Notes: a model not told the origin generated them from the letters alone. Shown: positions 8,209-15,783, numbered from the stretch's first letter. The stretch: DNA of 64,000 bases from Thiofilum sp. (GCF_016711335.1 NZ_JADJTF010000001.1:1736001-1800000); one strand, 5' to 3'. Made by a program: numbers and translations.

Positions 8209-9486
8209 ATGAAGACGTATAAAAAACTAACAGATTCAATGCTTAAGGGTTTAAAACCCAAAGATAAGGACTACAGCCTAAGCGATGGTGCAAGCCTGTA
8301 CCTAGTGATAAAACCCACTGGCTATAAATCGTGGCGCTTTAATTACTCTATTAATGGCAAGAGTAGAACCCTCTATATCGGTGAATACCCCACTATAGGG
8401 CTAGCTAAAGCTAGGGAGTTGCACCAAGCGGCAAGGGAACTCTTACAGCGCGGTATAGACCCTAGCCAACACAAGCAACAGGTCAAAGCACTTAATCAAG
8501 ATCACTTAGCTAATACCTTTGAGGTCATAGGGCGGGAATGGTATTTATTTAATTTGCCTAAGTGGTCACAAGGTCATGCTGAAAGAACCTTGAGCTATTT
8601 AGAGCGGGATGTATTCCCGTGGCTAGGTCAACGGGCAATAGATGACATAAGCCCTAGAGACATTATTAAAATCATCCAACGGGTAGAAGCTAGGGGAGCT
8701 GAAGAAGCAGCAAGAAGGGTAAAACAATACATTCTACATATTTATAAGTACGCCATTACCCTAGAGTTAGCTTCTCATAATCCAGCAGCCGATATAGAAA
8801 CTTCTATTATTCTCAAACCACGCACCAAGAAACACTTTGCAGCCATTACCGAGCCTATTAAGGTAGGACAATTATTAAGAGATATAGCGTGTTATCAAGG
8901 AACTCTAGTAGTGAAAAGTGCTTTAGCACTCAGTGCCTTGGTTATGTTGCGTCCGGGGGAATTAAGAGCGGCGGAATGGTCAGAGATCGACCTGAATACA
9001 GGTACTTGGACTATTCCCGTTAAACGGATGAAAGCCCCTACCCATATTAAACAGGCTAACCAGTCTGTGCATACAGTGCCTTTATCCAGACAGGCTATAG
9101 AGATACTGCAAGAGCTTAAGCCCTTAACAGGTCGATTCCCGTATGTATTCCCTAGTGCGCGGGGTGCTAGTCGGTGTATGAGTGAAAACGCTATTAGGGT
9201 GGCGCTTAGGGCGATGGGGTACGATAACGATACGATGACCCCACATGGATTCCGCTCGATGGCTAGTACGTTACTGAATCAGATGAAAACCAAGGACGGT
9301 GTTAGGCGTTGGGATGCAGACGCTATAGAGCGTCAGTTAGCCCATAAAGAGAAGAACCAAATTAGAGCCGCCTATGATCGTGCTGAACACTTAGAGGAAC
9401 GGCGCGAGATGCTGCAAGTATGGGCGGATTATCTAGACGACCTTAAGGCGGGTGGGAAGGTCATTCCCCTTAAGATTCCAAGATAA
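8209..9486 (+). CDS. int: P4-type tyrosine integrase
   Basis: A 425-residue site-specific recombinase expected to catalyse integration and excision at the tRNA-Met 3' end. It has the N-terminal DUF4102-type arm-binding domain (about residues 1-90, LTDSMLKGLKPKDKDYSLSDG), a core-binding SAM-like domain (about 100-195) and the catalytic domain. The catalytic residues are visible: Arg248 (LRPGE), His346 and Arg349 (HGFR), His379 (LAHK) and Tyr389 (AAYDRAE). Full family length without interruption implies that the enzyme may be active. It directly follows attL and its repeats, as in P4-like islands. Confidence 0.96.
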   Translation: MKTYKKLTDSMLKGLKPKDKDYSLSDGASLYLVIKPTGYKSWRFNYSINGKSRTLYIGEYPTIGLAKARELHQAARELLQRGIDPSQHKQQVKALNQDHLANTFEVIGREWYLFNLPKWSQGHAERTLSYLERDVFPWLGQRAIDDISPRDIIKIIQRVEARGAEEAARRVKQYILHIYKYAITLELASHNPAADIETSIILKPRTKKHFAAITEPIKVGQLLRDIACYQGTLVVKSALALSALVMLRPGELRAAEWSEIDLNTGTWTIPVKRMKAPTHIKQANQSVHTVPLSRQAIEILQELKPLTGRFPYVFPSARGASRCMSENAIRVALRAMGYDNDTMTPHGFRSMASTLLNQMKTKDGVRRWDADAIERQLAHKEKNQIRAAYDRAEHLEERREMLQVWADYLDDLKAGGKVIPLKIPR

Positions 9487-9511
9487 AAAACCATAGAGAA
9501 AGGGTATTGCT

Positions 9512-9537
9512 AAGCCGGATAGATTCCGGCTTTTTTG
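9512..9537 (+). terminator. Rho-independent terminator of the integrase gene
   Basis: Stem AAGCCGGA (9512-9519) with TCCGGCTT (9525-9532), five-base loop and a T-run through 9536. It lies 26 bases after the integrase stop codon. Confidence 0.85.
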
Positions 9538-9563
9538 TTGCTACGCTTAGTTAGGTAAAAAAG

Positions 9564-9767
9564 CTGCTACAGTTGCTACACTTGCTACACTTTGCTACGG
9601 ATAGAGGTATTTATAGGTAGTAAGGTTAGTTATTTAATATTATTAAAAATATATAAGTTATTAATTTAATTATATTTTATTATTATATATCTTCTTATTC
9701 TTACCCTCCTCTAAGCACTAATAGTCTGTGTAGCAATTGCTACTGCTACAGTTGCTACACTTGCTAC
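9564..9767 (+). repeat. Iteron-like repeats flanking an AT-rich tract (candidate replication origin)
   Basis: The 25-base unit beginning CTGCTACAGTTGCTACACTT occurs at 9564-9588 and 9743-9767, each made of TTGCTACA-type subrepeats. Between them, about 9620-9715 is almost pure A/T. A further TAGCAATTGCTA palindrome lies at 9731-9742. The reverse complement of the same unit makes up the 108-bp tandem repeats at the other end of the element. Iterons around an AT-rich tract are a hallmark of replication origins; the assignment is inference. No gene is seen in 9538-9945. Confidence 0.55.
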
Positions 9768-9945
9768 GCTTATAAATTAACCAGCTATAAAACGGGCTAT
9801 TAAGTCGTCTTTTTAAGCAATAGAGTGGACGAACCTTGGTTGATGATTGGGTATTAAAAAGGAGTCTTTGACAGATTAACCGGATACTTTGTTAAAGTGG
9901 GGTGATCTATAATGATGACACTTAGTCATGATGGGAGAGGACACG

Positions 9946-9999
9946 ATGCTAACTGCTGAAACGCTTTATCAACGAGCTAAACATTGGGCTATTGAGTAA
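9946..9999 (+). pseudogene. Truncated copy of the VapB-like antitoxin start (17 codons)
   Basis: The 52 bases at 9930-9981 match 10781-10832 at 49 positions, covering the ribosome-binding site and first dozen codons of the antitoxin gene. The reading frame gives MLTAETLYQRAK and then diverges into HWAIE and a stop. The intact antitoxin gene lies 850 bases downstream. The remnant ends six bases before the phosphoribosyltransferase ATG, so it might act as a translated leader for it. It looks like a relic of insertion or recombination at the antitoxin 5' end. Confidence 0.7.
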
Positions 10000-10004
10000 C
10001 TGCT

Positions 10005-10742
10005 ATGTCAAAACGTGGCAATCATCCTGTTAATATTCCTGATGTATTGATTCCTTATAAGCTAGGTGATCTTAATGACCATCCTGACTATCAGGCGGCA
10101 AAAGCAGGGGATTTTGAGGCAGCGTTGCGTATTGCTCAGCAGATGATTACCGATTCAGTAGCTAATGAGGTGGTTCAGCGGTTTGGTACACAAGCCTTGT
10201 TATTGCCTGTATTGGCGCAGGAAGCCCAAGGGCGCAATAAAATACCGTTAGCATTGGCCATTCAATTAGAGGCTTTGACAGGTTTAGGCATTGAATTAGG
10301 CATAGGACAGCGTACTAAAGTATCCCGTACCACTATGAGCGGATTAGATCGTGTTTTTATTGTTCCAGAGTTTGAAGGGATAGTATTAGCAAAACAGTCC
10401 TATATTTTGATAGATGATACCTTGACCCAAGGGGGGACGTTTGCTTCATTAGCCTCTCACTTACAGCAATTTCAAGGTGTAGTGAGTGGTGCATTCGCGT
10501 TGACTGGTAAACAGTACAGTGCTAGGTTGAATTTAGATTTTGTTATGTTGCAACTGTTGAGAGATAAGTATGGCGACCTTGAAACCCTCTTCACCACTGT
10601 CACAGGCTACGATTACGCAGCCCTTACTCAAAGTGAGGCGCGAACCCTTGTTAGTTTCCGTCCGCCTGAGTCCGTCCGAGTACGCATCATTAATGAGCGA
10701 GATGCAACAAGCGGCTTTACAAATGCGGATGATGCTGAATAA
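10005..10742 (+). CDS. Phosphoribosyltransferase-like protein
   Basis: A 245-residue soluble protein with a type I phosphoribosyltransferase PRPP loop, YILIDDTLTQGGTF, at about residues 135-148. The substrate cannot be told from sequence. An N-terminal helical part (about 1-60) precedes the catalytic fold, and the C-terminus ends in a charged helix (LTQSEARTLV onward). It has no close ribosome-binding site of its own; its ATG comes six bases after the stop of the 17-codon antitoxin remnant, whose GGGAGAGG site may drive coupled translation. Lying in the cargo zone of a mobile element, just before a toxin-antitoxin pair, it could be a defence or modification enzyme, but this is speculative. 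Confidence 0.8.
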   Translation: MSKRGNHPVNIPDVLIPYKLGDLNDHPDYQAAKAGDFEAALRIAQQMITDSVANEVVQRFGTQALLLPVLAQEAQGRNKIPLALAIQLEALTGLGIELGIGQRTKVSRTTMSGLDRVFIVPEFEGIVLAKQSYILIDDTLTQGGTFASLASHLQQFQGVVSGAFALTGKQYSARLNLDFVMLQLLRDKYGDLETLFTTVTGYDYAALTQSEARTLVSFRPPESVRVRIINERDATSGFTNADDAE

Positions 10743-10796
10743 GCAGTCTGTACGATCTACTAGCCTTCATTGATCTGTATGACGGGAGAGGACAAG

Positions 10797-11051
10797 ATGC
10801 TAACTGCTGAAACGCTTTATCAACGGGCTAAAACGTTAGATGCTGCGACCTTGCAAGAAGTGGGAGATTTTTTAGAGTTTTTAGTGAACAAGAAAAATCT
10901 GGAATTTCTACAGGCTCAAAAGCGGCGCTATTTTCCTGCTACTAGCCTAGAGACCGTCGAGCCACCTGCACTAGGTACGCGGGTTTTGTCGCTGGAAGAA
11001 ATGGATGCGGTGATAGAACTAGAAGCGAGTCAGTCCCATGATAGAGATTGA
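10797..11051 (+). CDS. Putative VapB-like antitoxin
   Basis: An 84-residue acidic protein directly upstream of, and overlapping by 14 bases, a PIN-domain toxin gene, the usual order of vapBC modules. The N-terminal half is helical (LDAATLQEVGDFLEFLV) and the C-terminal half is poor in order, as in antitoxins that wrap their toxin. The start at 10797 is preferred because it follows GGGAGAGG and matches the start of the truncated copy at 9946. No clear DNA-binding fold is recognised, so the assignment rests largely on context. Confidence 0.7.
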   Translation: MLTAETLYQRAKTLDAATLQEVGDFLEFLVNKKNLEFLQAQKRRYFPATSLETVEPPALGTRVLSLEEMDAVIELEASQSHDRD

Positions 11052-11445
11052 TACCAATATTATCGTGCGCTATTTGGTCAAGGATGATGAGCGCCAAGCC
11101 CTAGAAGCTACACAGTTTTTAGATAGTCATAACTGCATGGTGTTGCCTACGGTACTACTAGAAACTGTTTGGGTGCTAAGCTCCAAGAATGGCTATGGTT
11201 GGGCTAGAGAGCAAGTAGTGTCACGTTTACGTCACCTATTGGGTTTACCTGCTGTTTATACTCCCTCACCGGATGCTATTTATACCGCGTTAGCGTGGTA
11301 TGAGGCAGGGATGGACTTTGGAGATGCTTTGCACCTTGCCCACAGTGGTACTCAGTTTGCAACCTTTGATAAGCCCTTACATGACAAAGCTAAACGCCTA
11401 CAGTCTAATAAGATGGTTATTTTGCTAGGTGAGAAATCTCATTAA
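11038..11445 (+). CDS. PIN-domain ribonuclease toxin (VapC-like)
   Basis: A 135-residue PIN-domain protein expected to cleave RNA when freed from its antitoxin. The acidic metal-binding residues are present: Asp5 (IDTN), Glu42 (LLETVW), Asp96 (MDFGDALH) and Asp111 (ATFDK). Length is normal for VapC toxins. The gene overlaps the preceding antitoxin by 14 bases, implying translational coupling. Such modules stabilise mobile elements and can act as abortive phage defence; which applies here is unknown. Confidence 0.9.
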   Translation: MIEIDTNIIVRYLVKDDERQALEATQFLDSHNCMVLPTVLLETVWVLSSKNGYGWAREQVVSRLRHLLGLPAVYTPSPDAIYTALAWYEAGMDFGDALHLAHSGTQFATFDKPLHDKAKRLQSNKMVILLGEKSH

Positions 11446-11512
11446 TGCTTTGCCCTAATACAATACCTTAGCCTTGGTTAAGGAAAATCTTGCAACCCGT
11501 GCGAGTGCTAAC

Positions 11513-12130
11513 ATGACAGACCAACCCCAAAAGACGCTTAAGATTATTCGTAGAGTTGCGCCTGCAACTATTCCACCTCTAGAATCCACTCAGTCCGTAC
11601 CAGAACAACCGATTCAACGTAGCGGCAAGCGCGTACTGACTAAGGACAAACTACAGGAAGTCAAACCGGAAAAAGGCACAGACTTTTACCGTGCCAAGAA
11701 GTTACCCAAACCTAAGCCAGACTCAACAGCGGATAAACCCAAGCCGCTAGGCACTAAGCCGCTTAATCAAAACACGCTCAAGAAACCCGCCAAACCTAAG
11801 CCACCTAAGAAAAAAAACATTAAGCCACCGAGTGACATACGGGCTAAAGAGCTAGACGCTAGCCTAAATGCTTTCCCGATGTGGCGTGAACGTAAACCAC
11901 TGGCTTTGAACTTTGAGCGTCAAGTGTTTCAGCATGTGGGCAAGCATCATTTGAGTGCATCTAAGCGGGTGGTCATGAAATTATTAGAGTGGCATACCGC
12001 TAACCGTTTCTACCTGCAAGCGGTCGCAGAAGGCGGTAAACGTTTTAATCTGGATGGAAGTGAAGCCGACACTATCCAAGAGTATGAGATTGCCCACGCC
12101 CTGAATAAGCTGGCTAAGCGTAAGAAGTAA
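11513..12130 (+). CDS. ProQ/FinO-domain RNA-binding protein
   Basis: A 205-residue basic protein: an extended Lys/Pro-rich N-terminal half (about 1-110, with repeated PKPxK motifs) followed by a ProQ/FinO domain (about 110-205) recognisable from RKPLALNFERQVFQHV, LEWHTANRFYLQAV and GGKRFNLDG. The family are RNA chaperones; FinO controls plasmid transfer through an antisense RNA and ProQ binds many sRNAs and 3' ends. The ATG at 11513 is favoured over a TTG at 11474. Its final 25 bases are repeated at 12862-12886, bracketing the following toxin-antitoxin pair. It may control an RNA-based switch of the element, but that is inferred. Confidence 0.85.
   Translation: MTDQPQKTLKIIRRVAPATIPPLESTQSVPEQPIQRSGKRVLTKDKLQEVKPEKGTDFYRAKKLPKPKPDSTADKPKPLGTKPLNQNTLKKPAKPKPPKKKNIKPPSDIRAKELDASLNAFPMWRERKPLALNFERQVFQHVGKHHLSASKRVVMKLLEWHTANRFYLQAVAEGGKRFNLDGSEADTIQEYEIAHALNKLAKRKK
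12104..12128 (+). repeat. 25-bp direct repeat, copy 1 (3' end of proQ-like gene)
   Basis: AATAAGCTGGCTAAGCGTAA plus GAAGT is identical to 12862-12886. Copy 1 runs into stop TAA and copy 2 into TGA. The two copies enclose the HigBA-like module, as if the module had been inserted with duplication of the end of the proQ-like gene. Confidence 0.9.
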
Positions 12131-12170
12131 GTGATTGTGAGATTGTAGTTTATAAGTTACAGTATTGGCT

Positions 12171-12473
12171 ATGAATACCTTGTTACAGATGAATACTTAT
12201 ATTGAATGGTTCGATAGTTTGCGCGATAAGCAAGCTAAAGCGCGTATTTTGGCACGCTTGCGGCGCGTGGAATTGGATAACTTTGGAGATTATCACTCAG
12301 TGGGTGAAGGCGTTTCTGAGTTGAGGATTCATTACGGGCAAGGCTATCGAATTTATTTTATGCAACATAAAAAACGATTGGTTATTTTGTTGGCAGGGGG
12401 TAACAAAAGCACTCAAGATGCTGATATTGCCACTGCGATACAGTTAGCTTCTAACCTAAAGGAATTATTATGA
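12171..12473 (+). CDS. HigB/RelE-type toxin (addiction module killer)
   Basis: A 100-residue RelE-superfamily protein of the phage-derived Gp49/HigB type, expected to cleave mRNA at the ribosome. The family pattern is clear: YIEWFDSLRDKQAKARILARLRRVE at the N-terminus, then GDYHSVGEGVSELRIHYGQGYRIYF and the closing LLAGGNKSTQDADIATAI. Start ATG at 12171 is preferred to TTG at 12165. It overlaps the antitoxin gene by four bases (ATGA) in the toxin-first order typical of this family. It is bracketed by the 25-bp direct repeat. Confidence 0.9.
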   Translation: MNTLLQMNTYIEWFDSLRDKQAKARILARLRRVELDNFGDYHSVGEGVSELRIHYGQGYRIYFMQHKKRLVILLAGGNKSTQDADIATAIQLASNLKELL

Positions 12474-12778
12474 CTAACATCACATTAACTAAATGGGATG
12501 TGGTTGAACATCTCAAAACAGAAGACGATATGCAAGCCTATTTAGATGCTTGTGTTGAAGAAGGAGATTCTGCACTGATAGCCGCTGCATTAGGTGATAT
12601 TGCTCGTGCAAGGGGTATGAGTCGTTTAGCACGAGAAGCGGGGTTATCCCGTGAGGCGCTCTATCGTTCCTTATCAGGTGAAGGTAATCCAGAGTTCAGC
12701 ACTATTTTAAAGGTAGTGAAAGCATTAGGGTTAAAGCTCACGATTAGCTCTGTGGGTAATACCCCAGCCACCGCTTAA
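12470..12778 (+). CDS. HigA-type antitoxin with HTH domain
   Basis: A 102-residue protein of the addiction-module antidote family: an N-terminal helical segment (WDVVEHLKTEDDMQAYLDAC) and a lambda-repressor-like helix-turn-helix at about residues 45-90 (MSRLAREAGLSREALYRSLS). It should neutralise the preceding toxin and repress the operon. Coupled to the toxin gene by an ATGA overlap. Signature residues agree with the family and nothing is missing. Confidence 0.9.
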   Translation: MTNITLTKWDVVEHLKTEDDMQAYLDACVEEGDSALIAAALGDIARARGMSRLAREAGLSREALYRSLSGEGNPEFSTILKVVKALGLKLTISSVGNTPATA

Positions 12779-13081
12779 ATAGTAGTTTTACCTGTTTTTA
12801 GCGCAGGTATTACTTAGTGCGTGTGTCTTGATGCAAGAAAACTCTTAGCATTGAACGTCAAAATAAGCTGGCTAAGCGTAAGAAGTGAGCCGGAAATTAA
12901 GCGAAAATTAGTCATTAATTAGCTTTTCATTATTAGTTAGCCCGATGTACGCGGACATTCAATGCTATGTGCGCGGACATTGCGCTGAATGTCCGGTCCG
13001 TGTACTGGTTCTAATTATTAAGATTCTAGGGAAGAAAAAAGCCTACTTAAACTCAGCAGGCTTGTACCGATAATCACAAAG
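12779..13081. other. Intergenic region with repeat copy 2 and a GCGGACATT inverted/direct motif
   Basis: Contains copy 2 of the 25-bp repeat at 12862-12886 and, at about 12947-13005, repeated GCGGACATT units and an opposed AATGTCCG that can pair. It ends with the convergent hypothetical gene. No coding region is seen. Confidence 0.6.
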
Positions 13082-13903
13082 TTAGGCTGCACTTAAAATT
13101 TCATTGACTAGCTCTTGACGGTTAGCAGTGGGCAATGCTTTTAACTCTAACTCAAGCTCTTGGAAAAGAGTTTCCTTTGTTACTAGACTGGTTATAGTAT
13201 GTTTTTCAAAAAAGATTCTACTATCATATTTAACCAGTTTAGCACATGCTTCTAAAAACCCTTTTTTAGCTTGATCATATTCAGAAACTAAGCTTGTTAG
13301 CTTTAATTTTTTATAATTGGCTATTAGCCGGTTTATAATACTATTTATTAATTGCTCTTGCGCGTTAATAATAAAAGTTGCACCCAAGTCTAAAAGTATT
13401 AGCTTCTTATTATAAAGCTCGATAGCATTACTGAGGTTCAAGTTTTCTTGATCGATTCGCTCTACCTCTTGATCACTACCAGAAGCTATTAATAGAGCGT
13501 AGCCTTCATTATTCCTAGTAATAATAGCCTGAGCATTTTTTATATCTTGCTTAAGATTGGCTTTTTTACCTTCTAGCGATTTTCTTAACTCGTTGGTTTT
13601 ATCTTTTAAATCCTCTAATGCTTTTAGGTTTTCACTATTAGGCTCTAATTCCTCTAAAATCTTTAGTGAGGTTTTAAAGCTTTGATAAACCTCGCTTATT
13701 GGTCTGTAGGATTGAGCTAAATGTGACATGCCCATCGTATTTTCAAATAGATTACCTCTTGCCAAAGATCTACCTTGTTCAGTGGGTTTTCCTAATTCGG
13801 GATGTTGGGCTACAACACCTAGCGCACGAGTAATAATCTCGTAGTGTTTATTGATTATAGGGTTATCTGAAAGAGCCGTTTTTTCTTGGTGTAATGTGAA
13901 CAT
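13082..13903 (-). CDS. Hypothetical coiled-coil protein
   Basis: A 273-residue protein that I do not recognise. It has no signal peptide or membrane segment and is rich in Lys, Glu and Leu. Heptad-like helical stretches at about residues 65-130 and 150-230 (LEELEPNSENLKALEDLKDK) suggest a long coiled coil. It is the only minus-strand gene in the element and has its own promoter region facing the 14.0-kb operator cluster. No enzyme motif is visible. It may be cargo of unknown purpose. Confidence 0.7.
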   Translation of the reverse strand: MFTLHQEKTALSDNPIINKHYEIITRALGVVAQHPELGKPTEQGRSLARGNLFENTMGMSHLAQSYRPISEVYQSFKTSLKILEELEPNSENLKALEDLKDKTNELRKSLEGKKANLKQDIKNAQAIITRNNEGYALLIASGSDQEVERIDQENLNLSNAIELYNKKLILLDLGATFIINAQEQLINSIINRLIANYKKLKLTSLVSEYDQAKKGFLEACAKLVKYDSRIFFEKHTITSLVTKETLFQELELELKALPTANRQELVNEILSAA

Positions 13904-14036
13904 GGTTTAAACCTTATTTTATGGTATTTAAGGCTTAATTTTACCATTAATTACATATGTATCATATACTTGAATCTACTAATTAAAGTTAAATGTTAAA
14001 AGCTATCATAAGCTACTCAAGTGTCCTCACTAAAAA

Positions 14037-14139
14037 TGCACTGAAATGCACAAAAGTGCACAATTTTGTGCATTTTTCTTATGAAAAACCCTTTATTTTT
14101 CAATAGTTAGAGGCGATTTTGTGCATAGAATTTTGTGCA
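14037..14139. promoter_or_regulatory. Cluster of TTTTGTGCA / TGCACAAAA operator-like sites
   Basis: TGCAC occurs at 14037, 14047 and 14057, TTTTGTGCA at 14064-14072, 14117-14125 and 14131-14139. The segment 14047-14072 is a near-perfect palindrome of TGCACAAAA and TTTTGTGCA. It lies in the divergent region between the 273-residue gene and the 65-residue gene. Repeated inverted sites of this type suggest binding of a dimeric regulator; none is identified. Confidence 0.55.
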
Positions 14140-14218
14140 GTCTATTTTTACGATTGCCCCCCGCCCCCCACGCGGTTTTGGGCTTGCAATATGCGGTGAA
14201 AGCAGGCTGTATAAGCAG

Positions 14219-14224
14219 TATAAT
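14219..14224 (+). promoter_or_regulatory. Candidate -10 element for the small-protein genes
   Basis: TATAAT at 14219-14224 lies 37 bases before the ATG at 14261. The -35 is weak (GTGAAA at 14196-14201). The long frame starting further upstream would read through this site, which supports the shorter start. Confidence 0.35.
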
Positions 14225-14260
14225 GAGGCTGTTATAAACTATTGTCGGGAGACAACAATC

Positions 14261-14458
14261 ATGGCATTAAAATTCACTCGATCAGATTTACAAACTCTTA
14301 TAAGCAAGCATACAAACTGCACACCTGTACAGTGTTATGGGCTAATGGAGGCGTTAGAGAAAACAGGCTTGATTAAGCTGGATAAGCCAAATGAACTAAA
14401 TGAAAACAGTTTTTATTATAAAAAGCAGGCTGAAACCAATGAATCATTCATAGGTTAA
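14261..14458 (+). CDS. Small hypothetical protein (65 aa)
   Basis: MALKFTRSDLQTLISKHT begins a 65-residue acidic/basic mixed protein with a possible winged-helix-like pattern (two short helices then LIKLDKP). ATG at 14261 follows CGGGAGAC at a good distance; an earlier in-frame start at 14135 would run through the promoter and operator repeats and is rejected. It may be the regulator acting at the upstream operator cluster, but no family is recognised. Confidence 0.6.
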   Translation: MALKFTRSDLQTLISKHTNCTPVQCYGLMEALEKTGLIKLDKPNELNENSFYYKKQAETNESFIG

Positions 14459-14499
14459 CTAGCTACTATTCAACGTCGTGAGACGTAGAGGACAACGGA

Positions 14500-14670
14500 A
14501 TGAATCCAGTTAGAAGAAGGCTTACAGACCCTTTTAAGGTGGCGATGGTATGGGCTAATTCACAGCGAGCTAGTGTTGAGAGGAGGGCTGGAAAGCGAAG
14601 GCGTGGCACATATGAGCGTAATGTTACTTTAGAGTGGTGCAGGCTACTGGATAAACTGTTAATCTGCTAA
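14500..14670 (+). CDS. Small basic hypothetical protein (56 aa)
   Basis: A 56-residue Arg-rich protein (MNPVRRRLTDPFKVAMVW, then ERRAGKRRRGTY) preceded by AGAGGAC at a good ribosome-binding distance and closely followed by a strong terminator. Charge and size suggest nucleic-acid binding. No family is recognised. It forms a short operon with the 65-residue gene 41 bases upstream. Confidence 0.6.
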   Translation: MNPVRRRLTDPFKVAMVWANSQRASVERRAGKRRRGTYERNVTLEWCRLLDKLLIC

Positions 14671-14681
14671 GCGTTAAGAAT

Positions 14682-14715
14682 AAAAAGGGAAGCCTGCTAC
14701 CGCTTCCCTTTTTTT
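14682..14715 (+). terminator. Rho-independent terminator after the small-protein genes
   Basis: GGGAAGC (14687-14693) pairs with GCTTCCC (14702-14708), followed by seven T residues and preceded by an A-run, so it may also act in the reverse direction. Confidence 0.9.
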
Positions 14716-14727
14716 AACCCACTAACG

Positions 14728-15783
14728 ATGGGATTTTTGAGCAGATTAATTATGTTAGAAAATATTGACTTTAGCAAGTATCAAAGCTGGGCTAAAAATA
14801 ATAAGTACGTAAATAGCCTAAGACCTTTGCATAAAAACTATTTGCCTTGGTTATTTATTTGTAGTGAGGAAAGAGCACAAGAACAGATAAAACTACTGAG
14901 TCAGTCAATAGATGCTCTAAACCTTCCTCTATCTAAATTAGTATCTGGTAGTAAAGAGCATAAAGATTGGGAAACCAACCAAAGAAGCTACCAACAGCAT
15001 AAAATGGCGCTGGTATTATTGTCTGATCAGTTAGCCTTAGAAACTCTAGCTAATCTATGCTTTCCTTTTCATTGTCAATTATGGGCTAAGCAAATATTTA
15101 AAGACAGTATTTTAAAACTAATTGAGAAAGAAATACTTGCAGTTGCTTTGTACCCTTGGCAGAGCGAGCCTATAACAAGCTTAAATATTAAAGCTAAGCC
15201 ATATATGAGTAATATTAATTCTATAGTAAGTAACAAAGAACGAATCCATAAGCTTTTAGAATTACCAAGTTTTCTAGCTCCATATACTCAAATTAAGCTA
15301 AGCAACTTCTTAGAGGCATCTCATTATGAGAAAAATTTAGAGGCTTGTGCCAGAATTTGGGAGGACTACCTTTACAACTCTACAACATCTGAGATCTATA
15401 TAGCTCCTGCATTTAATGAGGATTCCCTAGAAACTGTGAACGGATACGCACATTTAAACCATCAATTAATAGATAATACTCCAGATAGCCTACCTATTCC
15501 TTGGCTATTTAAACCTAATGAGAGAAAAGCACGGTTTGTAGGAGAAATGCTAGAGGCAGCTTATAGGCTTTATCGTGCTAGACACCATAGAAACCCGCAA
15601 GATAAGAACTTTTCAGAGTTATTTGATCTTTTGACCCCTCAAGACTTGCCTGATTTTGTGAGTGAACGTAGTACAGACTCTAAAACCAGTAGTATAGAAA
15701 TTAAACTTAAAGACAATCAGAACAATAGCTACCAATACAAGAACTTTCTAACCACTATCAAGCAAAAGATTATAAATATATGA
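14728..15783 (+). CDS. Hypothetical protein (351 aa) in the cargo zone
   Basis: An unrecognised, soluble, mostly helical protein of 351 residues, or 343 if translation starts at ATG 14752; neither start has a clear ribosome-binding site. It has no signal peptide, membrane segment or familiar catalytic motif. Aromatic- and Leu-rich helices fill residues 20-220, and a conserved-looking WLFKPNERKARFVGEMLEAA segment lies near 260-280. It stands alone between two terminators, so it has its own transcript. Its place among toxin-antitoxin cargo makes a phage-defence or stability role conceivable, but nothing in the sequence proves it. Confidence 0.7.
   Translation: MGFLSRLIMLENIDFSKYQSWAKNNKYVNSLRPLHKNYLPWLFICSEERAQEQIKLLSQSIDALNLPLSKLVSGSKEHKDWETNQRSYQQHKMALVLLSDQLALETLANLCFPFHCQLWAKQIFKDSILKLIEKEILAVALYPWQSEPITSLNIKAKPYMSNINSIVSNKERIHKLLELPSFLAPYTQIKLSNFLEASHYEKNLEACARIWEDYLYNSTTSEIYIAPAFNEDSLETVNGYAHLNHQLIDNTPDSLPIPWLFKPNERKARFVGEMLEAAYRLYRARHHRNPQDKNFSELFDLLTPQDLPDFVSERSTDSKTSSIEIKLKDNQNNSYQYKNFLTTIKQKIINI

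Noticed and set aside
14135..14260. N-terminal extension of the 65-residue protein
   Set aside because: It would code through the operator repeats and the candidate -10; ATG at 14261 has a good ribosome-binding site.
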